From: Pontederia crassipes
Taxonomy: Eukaryota; Streptophyta; Magnoliopsida; Commelinales; Pontederiaceae
NCBI GenBank assembly: GCA_030549335.1
Contig: CM060192.1
Location: forward strand, 21,084,157 to 21,148,156
Direction: 5' to 3'
DNA: 64,000 bases
Shown one piece after another: positions 22,243 through 31,494 of this stretch (positions are counted from its first letter, which is position 1; every line of letters starts with the position of its first letter). Position numbers and translations under genes: made by a program. Under the pieces are notes generated by a model, which saw only the letters and a list, made by a program, of their open reading frames with translations, did no database searches and was not told the DNA's origin.

Positions 22243-23154
22243 TGATGCGTAAAATGATGTAGCAAAATAAAATCACTAATAACTGCACTAGTCGCTCAAG
22301 TAATATAATAAATAAGAGTAAGAGTGTCGAACCCACGAGGAATATTATTAATAAAATATCTGAATTTATAAATTAATAAGAGAGAAGAAAAACATGGATT
22401 TTGGAAATAGGTTTTGTAAAAATAAAGAAAATAAGATAAAGATAAGATAATGGTGTTGACGTTAGACCTTAGGATGAAAATAGATCAGGATAAATATTTG
22501 AATCATAAAAAATAAATTTAATCTTTAATGATTGATTAGAGTCCCCTTAAATTATTAACTTGACATGATTAAATTAAACTATCTTAATTTAATAAGAATT
22601 GAAGTCTCCACAAACTGGCATCCCATCAAATCAAGATACATTAAATTGAATTCCCTAGACTATTAGTCACTCCACAAATTGGTATAAATTAATAGACCAC
22701 ACAAATTTGATTCTCCACACACTAGTTATCAAAATTATATCAATTATTAATTTCAATAAAAATTAATTAAAATTAGTATCATAAATTCTGAAATTAAACA
22801 CTCCACAAACTGGTATAGCCTAATTTAGAAATTCAATTAACTAATATAAAAGCATTAAACACAATCAATAATTGATCAGAAAAGATTAAAACAAATAAAA
22901 TAGGGTCCAAACATTTTTCTTCAATTAATAATCTCCTAAAATAAAATATATAAAAATATGGAGTTCATCCTAAAGAAATTGGAGAGATAATAAAATACAA
23001 ATTATAAAAATTGGAAGAATTACACCCAAATAATAAAAAGTTGAAGCTTCGGATCACGAATAGACAGTCGGGCAGTCTCTCGGACTTGATCAGAGTCGCG
23101 ATCAACTTCTAGCTATCGCACCTCTCTCCTTTCGATCAAAGCTTGCAGAGCTCA
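22243..23154 (-). repeat. X 5' LTR, left half (copy C), cut by inversion
   Basis: It matches copy A from 15068 to about 16037 (phrase GCAGAGCTCACGA) and then stops abruptly at copia gag sequence. The missing half of this LTR, starting four or five bases further on in copy A, is at 26957-27833 in reverse. Confidence 0.85.
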
Positions 23155-24166
23155 CGATATTTTGAATGGCTTAACCTCCTTGGGGGAGCCAAGATCTAAC
23201 CCCCAAAAGTGAAAAAGATTCTCAGGTCTCTCTCCTCCAAATGACATACGAAAGGACCGTGATCGAAGAAAAGGATTTGAATAAATTGGATTTTGATGAT
23301 CTTATTGGCTCACTTTTAACCTATGAGATCTCAATCCAAGGAGATCAAGAAGAAAAAGCGCCAAGAAGAAAACATTGACATTTAAGGCAAATACAATAGA
23401 AGAAAATTCAAGTGATGAGGAAGTGGATAAAAAGAAACTCGCACTATACTCAAGAAAATTAGATAAGTATTTCAAGTTGGTTAAAAAGAAAGACAAGAAC
23501 AAGAAGCCAACAAGAAAATCATACAAACATCACAAAGAAGAAAAATCTCGGAAAAGTAAAAATAAAAAATATGAAGAGTCTAGTGAAACAAGTAGTTCAT
23601 CAAGCTCTTCTAGTGATGAAGCATACATATGCTTGATGACACACGACGATGAAGTAATCTCTAACCCCTTAAACTCAAATTATAACTCATCAAACTCTTC
23701 CGAAGAAATAGATGTGAACAAAGAACTCTCCTCTCTTATAAAAAGATATTTTTCAATTAAAGAGGAAAATAAAACATTAATTCATGAAATTGAAAAATTA
23801 AAAGAGGAAAATAATGCATATTTTTTGGAAAATGAAAAACTAAAAAATGAAATTAAAACTTTAGAAATCACGCATGCATGCGAAGTTGTAAAACTAGCAT
23901 GTTCTTTGGAATAAGTAAAGAAAGAAAATGTCTATTTGAAAGATATACAAAATAAGATTATATCTTATGTAAAGAAAAATAATCTTAGGAATCATCCCTA
24001 CGATAGAAATTCACATTTTAAATGTTTTACATGTAGATTTTATGGGCATTATGCATATCAATGCAAAATGAGTAAATCAACACAATATGGCATGATTTGG
24101 GTTCCGAAAGGAATATTGTCTAACAAATTAGGACCCAAAGAAATTTGGGTACCAAAGATTACATAA
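23155..24166 (+). pseudogene. E2 gag, C-terminal part with zinc knuckle
   Basis: It begins mid-gene at ILNGLTSLGEPRSNPQ. After frameshifts it opens as a 179-codon stretch (23375-23911) with a Lys-rich linker, a Ser-rich run, and a coiled-coil-like section (KRYFSIKEENKTLIHEIEKL). A TAA ends that stretch. The zinc knuckle CFTCRFYGHYAYQC (CX2CX4HX4C) lies near 24025-24066, followed by GMIWVPKGILSNKLGPKEIW and a stop at 24166. The N-terminal half is on the minus strand at 28264-27834. No protease or pol follows. Confidence 0.82.
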
Positions 24167-24790
24167 TTACTTTTTAGGTGTGCCTCACATGCAAAGCAAA
24201 GAACAAGTGGTGATGGCACAAAGGTTATGGTAAAAGTATCACTTACTTTTTTATTTCACCCAAAAATTTTAAAACTACTATTTCTTTAAAAGAAAAGAAG
24301 AATACATAAAAGATTGATCATGGTGATAAGGGGAGCATGATTAAACATTATTTTCACATATCATATATATCACATTGTTTTCTCAAAGTTTTATGCCATA
24401 TTTTTTATATTTTGTTTTGGCTTTCATAATTTGGTTTTCATTATAAAATAGCCATAAATTTAGGGGGAGTTATCTTTCAAAACTTGCAATACTCTACATA
24501 TCTATTATATGACAAAAGGGGGAAGAATATTTTTTTTTGAAAAATTGATTAAGAGGAAGTTACATATGGTTTCTTATATACTTCAATTACGAACGACTTT
24601 TTGATGAAACAAAAGGGGGAGAAATGTAGGAGAAACATGACCTGAATATACTTTATATGAATACCTCCCATTATAAGAAAAGTTAAATGTTAGGGGGAGT
24701 AAAATTATTTTAACAAGATTTTTACAATTTTTTCGTCAACTTATATCTTTTTTATATTTCTCGATTTGTCTTCATCAAAAAGAGGGAGAT
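24167..24790 (+). other. E2 3' non-coding region and polypurine tract
   Basis: Non-coding. It is homologous to E3 37870-38533, including TGTGCCTCACATG, repeated GGGGGAG patches and the final tract CAAAAAGAGGGAGAT (24776-24790) directly before the LTR. The shared sequence shows that loss of pol is a property of the family. Confidence 0.75.
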
Positions 24791-25092
24791 TGTTGGGTCA
24801 AAGTTTTAATGACATATAAAATTATATTTTGATGAAACAAACCTCGAATGATTAAAGTTGAACTGTTGAAAAGTTTAAAAAAAAATGGATAACTTTATGC
24901 ACTATGCTTTGATTAAATAATTATCACTGATCTCATTAGTTTTGGATGAATGCAGAACGTCAGATTGTAGAGAACTCTGTTAGCTTTCCATAGACTCCAA
25001 GATCATTTAATTTGGATAACCGTGCAGAAAGTTATGATCAAAAGAGTGCAGGTCGGTCAACCTGCCGGTCGACGCAAAGAAGGCCGGTCGAG
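24791..25092 (+). repeat. E2 3' LTR, truncated
   Basis: It starts TGTTGGGTCAAAG and follows the family LTR for 300 bases. It breaks off inside the CGACC-motif region at a junction with H reverse-transcriptase sequence. Confidence 0.8.
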
Positions 25093-25792
25093 AAGATAAG
25101 TTGTTCTAGCATTTGATCAATGAAGGGTAAAGGAAAATGATCATTTCTTGTGGACTTGTTTAATTTTCGGAAATCAACACACATTCACCAACTTGTGGTT
25201 GTACGGGTTGCTACCATTTCCCCCTTAGAGTTTTCAACTACTGTCATCCCACCCTTCTTTGGTACCACCTGAATTGGACTTACCACTGACTATCATAAAT
25301 AGGGTAGATTAAACTTGAATCTAGAAGTTTTAATACCTCCTTCTTAACTACCTCTTGCAGGATGGGGTTTAGTCTTCGTTGTCCTTCTCTAGAGGGTTTC
25401 ACATTATCTTCAAGGGAAATCCTATGCACGCAGAGGGAGGGGCTAAGGCCTCTAATATCAGCCATAGAATATCCAATGGCTTTTCTATGTCGTCTAAGAA
25501 CAGTAAGCAATTCGGTTGTTTGTTCTTTCCCTAAGGCAGAATTAATGATAACAGGCAACGTAAAGTTTTTGTTTAGAAATTCATACCTCAAAGTGGAGGG
25601 AAGTTCCTTCATGTCAACCTTTGGCAGGATATTTTCAGTCAGAAGGTTTGTATTGGGCAGATCAGCAGGTTGCGGTATGTTTGATTCTTGAGCGAAAGTA
25701 TCAGGAGAATCCATCATGACTGAACAAATCTCTCCTTGAGGGTCATCGATTTGCTTGTTCACTTCGTTGGAGAGAATCCAGAGTGGTGATCA
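25093..25792 (-). pseudogene. H reverse transcriptase, N-terminal part
   Basis: Minus strand. A linker (MKELPSTLRYEFLNK, PVIINSALGKEQTTELLTVL, RRHRKAIGYSMADIRGLSPS, CVHRISLEDNVKPSREGQRR) leads into LNPILQEVVKKEVLKLLDSS and LIYPIYDSQW. One missing base at about 25280 shifts the frame. Then VQVVPKKGGMTVVEN and MCVDFRKLNKSTRNDHFPLP with FIDQMLEQL are readable to 25093. A TGA follows a Trp where the family has Arg. It ends before the catalytic motif, at the E2 LTR junction. The motif set is Athila/Tat-like gypsy. Confidence 0.88.
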
Positions 25793-26230
25793 GGGCAATA
25801 ACTTCTCTGGGGCTTCATCTATGATATCGAAAGTTTCATGGCAATCTTCATATGTTGGAGATTTCATGACTTGTGGTAAATTAAACTTAATCCGATCCTC
25901 CTTTAGTTGGAATGAGAGTCGACCATTCTTCACATCTATAATTGCTTTAGCCGTGGCAAGAAATGGTCGTCCTAAGATCAGGGGCACATTTGCATCCTCT
26001 TCTATATCTAGTACCACAAAATCGGCAAGGATGTAAAATTTTCCAACTTTAATCGGGATGTCCTCTAGAATACCGTGGAGTCTTTTGATTGATCTATTAT
26101 CAAGCTGAAGAGTTAAGTTAGTTGACTTCAAATCACCGGCATCTAATCTTTTGCAAAGGGATAGAGGTATTAAGCTGACGCTTGCCCCGAGGTCGCATAA
26201 GGCTCTGTTCACTTGAAGATTCCCAACTTC
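25793..26230 (-). pseudogene. H aspartic protease
   Basis: Minus strand. The active-site motif CDLGASVSLIPLSLCKRL is followed by LTLQLDNRSIKRLHGILEDI, KVGKFYILADFVVLDIEED and VPLILGRPFLATAKAIIDVK. These are the standard blocks of the Athila/Tat protease. A one-base frameshift near 26215 separates it from gag, and a TGA at 25792-25790 separates it from RT in the same frame. Confidence 0.88.
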
Positions 26231-26956
26231 ACAGGTATTGAGAAACTCCCTGGGTCTTTTAATTTTGGCGGTAACTTGTTTTGAATTACAGCACTAGCTT
26301 CTTCAGTCAGAGCTATAGTTTCACGAACATCTATCGTCCTCTTTTTAGATAAGATATCCTTCAAGAACTTAGCATATGATGGCATTTTTTGAATAGCTTC
26401 TACAAAAGGGATGTTGATGCGTAATTTTTTTATAATCTCCATAAATCTTGTGAATTGTGGATCGTTCTGGGATTTGGACATCCTTTGCGGAAAAGGAATG
26501 GTATTTGGGTTGAAATTTCTCTCTTGCTTATGTTTTGGTGTCCTTTCATGTGCTTCATCTCTTAGAGTATCTAGTAAATCAAAACGTTGAGGCTCCTCTA
26601 GTTTCATTGGTTCCTTCAGTTGTCTTCCACTTCTAAGTTCCACTACTTTACATTGTTCCCTAGGATTTACTTCCAGTTGTCCTGGAAAGGTTCCTGGGGT
26701 ACGCGAGGATGAACTAGCTTGTTGGGCTATCTGATTCTCAAGTATCATATTATGTGCCTCAAGGTTTTCTAGCTTTGAAGACATTTGTTGGATAAATTCA
26801 TTCTATTGTTCTTGCTGCTTCATCAGGCTTTCCACCAAGATCTCAAGGTTGGATTTTTCTTGGACGGGTACATCAGGCTTAAATGGTGGTGGTTGTGGTA
26901 ATGCTAGGTATGGTGGTGGACTACTGAATGGTGTTGAGGGTTTCACAAATGGTGGT
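26209..26956 (-). pseudogene. H gag, C-terminal half
   Basis: Minus strand. It begins at 26956 just after the ACCAC target duplication of X with a Pro-rich stretch, then MLENQ-type QQASSSSRTPGTFPGQLEVN, VVELRSGRQLKEP, IPFPQRMSKSQNDPQFTRFM and NIPFVEAIQKMPSYAKFLKD. These are typical of the region between zinc knuckle and protease in Athila-type gag. One stop lies at 26787-26785. The frame at 26949 is in register both with the ORF starting at 26784 and with the N-terminal half ending at 15067. Confidence 0.85.
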
Positions 26957-27833
26957 TGATGCATGTAAAATATAACATATTTTAGTTTATTATTTTAATT
27001 AATTTTTCTCTAATTTGATCATGGCATGCATCATTTTTAGTCATTTTTTGTCATAATTCCGAATTTATTGATTTTTATTGTTAATTCTTTGAATATTTTA
27101 ATTGTGGATGGACTAATTAAAATTTGATAATTATTTTATAGGAAAGGACGAATACACAATTATCCGAGGGATTATATTAAATAAATTATTAATGTATCGG
27201 TCGCAATTCAGTTGCAATATGATTTATCGGCCGCAATTCGAATACAAAGATATTATCGGCCGAGAACTTCGACACCAAAGATCTATCCTTAACCAAGTTT
27301 ATCGGCTGAGAACATCAAGTTGGACGAAACACCATATGAATCGATTTTATCGGCCGCGATCCAAGAGTTTATCCTTAACGGTCGATATCTTTGGGTATAG
27401 GAGTTTATCATTAACCAAGGATAGGAGACTATCGGCCGTAATCATCAACTAATCATAGGGTGCAAACGACTTTTGTGGCCGAGATTCAGAGAGGAATATC
27501 ACGTTTATCGATCGATAACTCAAATCCTTGGACCAAGTCATCGTTTTGGCCGATAACTCAAGAAGGAAGATAAAAAGAGATTATCTTTTTGGGCGTAATG
27601 ACCTATGTTTGGCCGAGAACGAAGAGAAGTTTATCATTTTGTGGCCGGGAATGAAGAGGTGCAAAACGGATAACCTTTTATCATTAACCAAAGTTTTAAA
27701 GTTTATCTCGTGAATTTAAAGTTGGCCGTACGGTGTTACGGCCGGGATCAACTTGAAGTCTGTCCGCACCTATAAATATCTGAAGAAGCCGTCATCTCAA
27801 TTGGTGCTCTGAAGTTCAGGTTTCTTCCACAGT
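26957..27833 (+). repeat. X 5' LTR, right half (copy D), inverted
   Basis: It starts TGATGCATGTAAAA and matches copy A in reverse from 16881 to about 16041. It carries the U3 array of about fourteen TATCGGCCG-like motifs (27190-27750) and a TATA box, CTATAAATAT, at 27770-27779. It stops at ACTGTGG/AACCGAAC where copia gag begins. Together with copy C it makes one LTR. Confidence 0.85.
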
Positions 27834-28264
27834 AACCGAACAACCATATCATTTATGGATTCATTATCATGCATTTCGAAATAATCATATTGATGGTTTA
27901 AAATATTCAATCTAGATTCTTTAACTTTGTCGGTTCCTTCATAAGTAGTGATGAGTTTTTTCCAAATCTCGGTTGCAGTTTCACAACTTGAAATCCGATT
28001 AAACTCCATTGAATCCAAAGCACAATAGAAAATATTCTTTGCTTTCCAATCCAATTTCGAAATTTTTTTTTGTCTTTCGTCATGTTCGGAAGGTAATTTT
28101 TCATGTAAATAATAGCCTTTTTTAACAATATCCCACAAGTTTAAATCAATAGAACATATGTAGGCTTGAATATGAATTTTCCAATATGCAAAATTTGATG
28201 CATTTAAAAGGGGAGGACGACTAATTGATTGTCCTTCGGCAAAAACAAATGCACTTGATGCCAT
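27834..28264 (-). pseudogene. E2 gag, N-terminal part
   Basis: Minus strand, a long open start of UBN2-type copia gag: MASSAFVFAEGQSISRPPLL, YWKIHIQAYICSIDLNLWDI, CETATEIWKKLITTYEGTDK and DNESINDMVVR. It then runs into LTR D. The next residues of the family (F-N/S-D-I-L-N-G-L) begin the plus-strand piece at 23155. It is the best-preserved gag start of this family in the window. Confidence 0.85.
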
Positions 28265-28358
28265 GGCTCTTGAAGATTGTTAAATCTTAAAACAAGATGA
28301 AACAAATGATTAGATATAAAAACCGAGATGATTCAAAAGTACAAAATAAGAGCAACCC

Positions 28359-28370
28359 GCTCTGATACCA
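28359..28370 (-). other. E2 primer binding site (tRNA-iMet)
   Basis: The minus strand reads TGGTATCAGAGC, a perfect initiator-Met PBS, two bases from the LTR end. It continues GGGTTGCTC, as in E3. Confidence 0.9.
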
Positions 28371-28372
28371 AT

Positions 28373-29380
28373 TGTAGGATCCCATAGGGCACCAAGAGGG
28401 GGGGGGGGGGGGTGAATTAGTGTTTAACCAAAAATATCGATTTCACAAAATTCGTAGTGAAAGCACAAAATCGATTCTTGAAACCTTTGCAATTCAGATT
28501 ATAAACACAATATGAACGGAGAGAGAGAGAGAAAATCAAACGCAAGGACACTGTGGTTGTTGACGAGGTTCGGCCACACCTTGGCCTATGTCCCCGCTCC
28601 GACTTCTCGACCTTGAGACCACCGGAGATTCCACTAGCACTTCCTTTGTTCCAAATGGGGCAAGGAAGAAAGCCCTTTACACCATCGCCTTTTTCTCCAC
28701 TTCGAGAGACAACGCAACCTCTCCTCATATGAAGCTAACCTATTTCTCTCGCTCAAGAGATAAGATTTAGAACCTCTTTTACACAAGAGCTCTCTCTAAT
28801 TTTTCTGAACAAAAGTATTTCTCTCTTTTACAATTCTATGCTCACAAGAAGAGAAGAGAGAAAGAATGAGAAAGCTATAAAACGATAACTCCAAGAAAAT
28901 GATCTCTCTTTGATAACTTGAAGCTTTTCTTCAATGAGTGAATGGGTGACTTTGCCTCTGGCTTTGGCACTGCTTTTATAGACTTCAATGTGTGAAAAAT
29001 TCGTCCAGAAATTATTCCACAAATTCTTCCTTCAAATTTGACCGTTACTGTTTATTTGACTCGGAGGCCAGTCGACCGATCTATGTGACCGTTGCGCGTT
29101 TTCTTCAACTTCCGCGCTTGATCGGTCGATCGGTCCGTCGATCGATACATCGATCGGTATCGGCTCGACGTCATCCGGAGCAGGGTCAGTAGTTATCAGT
29201 TGAGGTTTGTTTCATCAACTTCATCCAAAACTAATGAGATCAGTGACAATTATTTAATCAAAGTGTAGTGCATAAAGTTATCCATTTTTCTTTAAACTTT
29301 TTCAACATTTCAACTTTAATCATTCGAAGTTTGTTTCATCAAAATATAATTTTATATGTCATTAAAACTTTGACCCAACA
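28373..29380 (-). repeat. E2 5' LTR
   Basis: Minus strand, from TGTTGGGTCA (29380) to ATCCTACA (28373). A CGATCG-rich motif array spans 29070-29180. The TATA box TCTATAAAAGCA is at 28982-28971. A run of 15 C on the minus strand (28398-28412) lies near the 3' end. The bases outside the right end are GCATC; the partner flank is lost. Confidence 0.85.
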
Positions 29381-29682
29381 GCATCCACCTCAGAGTGATA
29401 AAGATAATCCTCCCGGGTAGAAAGGAGGAAACCGAGATGTCACAAAGAATGTTTAGGCGATTTAGGGGATTAACCGATTCAGAAATAAAGCATAGGATTA
29501 CTAAGAGTTCTTGAGATGTAACTCATTCGCCATATGCCCTCTCGGGTCACCAACGATGAAAGAGGATTTAAGATTTTCCTTCTCCGGCAGAAGCTCTCAA
29601 AATCAAAAGAGAATCAAAGGTAGCAATGGCGAAACAAACCAGAGAATGAAAAAAATCCTACATGCACTTCAAGCCCGTCTAA
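29381..29682. other. Unassigned sequence
   Basis: There is no recognisable gene or repeat. One short plus-strand frame (29511-29744) runs into the next element and resembles nothing I know. Confidence 0.3.
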
Positions 29683-30383
29683 GCAATGTTGTTAAAACCG
29701 GACGGAACTGGCCGGTTCAACTGGTTCAACCACGAACCAGCTAGTGATATGATCCGGTCAAGTGTCAAAACCCATTTTGGCATTGAATCGGGCAAAACCG
29801 ATTGAACCAGTTCAACCCGGTTCAATGCAGATTTTGGAAAAAAAATTGTAAAAATGATATAAATAGGAAAGTTAAATGAGAAAAAAAGGAAAGAATATAA
29901 GTAAATTTAGGGAGGAAGGAATATCATATCTATACAATTAAATATGAATTGAAATAAAAAGGTAAGTATTTAAAATTGAATAATATTAGAATAGAAACTT
30001 ATCAAAGGGGATAAAATAAAGGAAATAAAAAGGAAAGTGTTAAATAAAAAAGAAATAAGAATAATTTAAGATAAAATTTACTAATATAACATCTATCATC
30101 ATTAAATAGTAGATATTAAATTATTAATCACCTATTTATATTATCATTATGAAAGTTTTAATTAATAAAAATTATAGGATATTATTTTTTAATATCTTTA
30201 ATAAGTTATTAGTACAATATTCATATATTATATCATATAACTTATGTTATATCTTTATAATTATTATAAATATTATTATTTTAATAAAATCTGATTCAAT
30301 CCAATCGAATCCGATGGGACCGGTCCAACAACGACCCAATGATTAATCCGATCCGATCGCCGGTCCGGTTCTGAAAGTATTGC
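29683..30383. mobile_element. Small DNA element with ACCGG-rich inverted ends
   Basis: The left end GCAATGTTGTTAAAACCGGA and the reverse complement of the right end, GCAATACTTTCAGAACCGGA, agree at most positions. Both subterminal regions are rich in CCGGTTCAAC-type words (for example 29700-29830 and 30310-30372). The centre is AT-rich with no coding capacity. No clear target duplication is seen, so the superfamily is not assigned. Confidence 0.55.
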
Positions 30384-31494
30384 ATCTAAAATAATTTGAG
30401 TTCCAACTCACTACGGTCATATATTATCGTAGCCTCATAATGTGCACATCCCTCTCGGGCTTCGGGCTGAAGAATTCATGACATCTAAATCAAATACAAA
30501 AAATGACCATTGCCGATGTAACACAAAAAACCAAATAAGGAATCACTATCGTCGGTGCTGGATATCTCTATGTTCAGTCGTGTAGAGCCTAAAACATCCC
30601 TTCGGTCGGGGGTGCAAGGCGATAGTGATTCAAACCTCAATCAAATCTGGTTGTAAGGAAATAGAAGAAACCAAGCAGAGAATCACTTCGCTAGTGCTCG
30701 ATATCTTTGTGTTCGATCGCGCAGAGTCCAAAACATCCCTTCGGTCAGGGGTGCAAGGCGATAGTGATTCAAACCTCAATCAAATCTGGTTGTAAGGAAA
30801 TAGAAGAAACCAAGCAGAGAATCACTTCGCTAGTGCTCGATATCTTTGTGTTCGATCGCGCAGAGTCCAAAACATCCCTTCGGTTGGGGGGCAAGGCGAG
30901 AGCGATTTCAAAACCTCCATCCAAACATAGATTCATAGGATTAAAGATTCGCAACATAACCAAGATCAAAGACGGATATCATCAAACAAAAGCAAAGCTC
31001 GACATTCAATTTCGTCAATAAAAATAGCGATGTAAAGTAAGAACAAAGAACATGAATCCAAAATGCATCAGACACCTCCCGACCTCAGCTGGCCGGTTAG
31101 TTATAGTTCATCGAGGATGAACAGACATCCATCGATACAACTGTTATAACACATTGTTTCTAAAACCTTTCCAAACCCTCAACTCTCTCCCTAAACAAAC
31201 GATGGTGCATGGTGTTTGTCCTGCTCCAATCCATCCACCGAGCATTTGTCGGCTTCCTGCATAGACATCCATTTTAGGGGGAATTTTGGTAACGAATAAC
31301 AATAGTGTATAAATAGACTTGATGTGGAGAAAGCATGAAAACATGTTTGAAGGTCTTGTGCATGCATTTGTAAAGGAAATAGGCATAACATAAGAGCAAA
31401 ATACATGCAAAATAGTAGTATAAATATATACATAAATTCTCCACATAAAAAATCAAATATGTTACAGAAGTATTTGATAATATATGGTGAGAAG
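30384..31494. other. Unassigned region holding a tandem repeat
   Basis: No gene was recognised. The repeat is listed separately. Short ORFs on both strands are unsupported. Confidence 0.3.
30535..30910. repeat. 139-bp tandem repeat, about 2.7 copies
   Basis: The phrase AAACATCCCTTCGGT starts at 30592, 30731 and 30870, giving an exact 139-base period. Units two and three are almost identical; the first is more diverged. One frame is open across the array, but 139 is not a multiple of three, so a repeating protein is unlikely. Confidence 0.85.

Larger units (their letters stand above)
15068..23154 (-). mobile_element. X, Athila-type element without gag-pol (left of inversion)
   Basis: Read on the minus strand: 5' LTR (half at 22243-23154, other half now at 26957-27833), a 0.29-kb internal remnant, a partial LTR (20950-21956), a CGGCCG-rich block, an ATHILA ORF1-like gene, two hairpin/polypurine modules and the 3' LTR (15068-16881). 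LTR ends are TGATGC and GCATCA. No gag, protease, RT or integrase is present, so it depended on other elements. The extra partial LTR suggests recombination between tandem copies. It inserted into H gag. Confidence 0.8.

Noticed and set aside
29700-29830. tRNA-like B box (GGTTCAACCCGG) suggesting a tRNA or SINE
   Set aside because: The words are part of the CCGGTTCAAC repeats at both ends of the small DNA element. No A box or cloverleaf could be built.
30535-30910. Possible CRISPR array
   Set aside because: Units are 139 bp and contiguous without unique spacers, in plant DNA.
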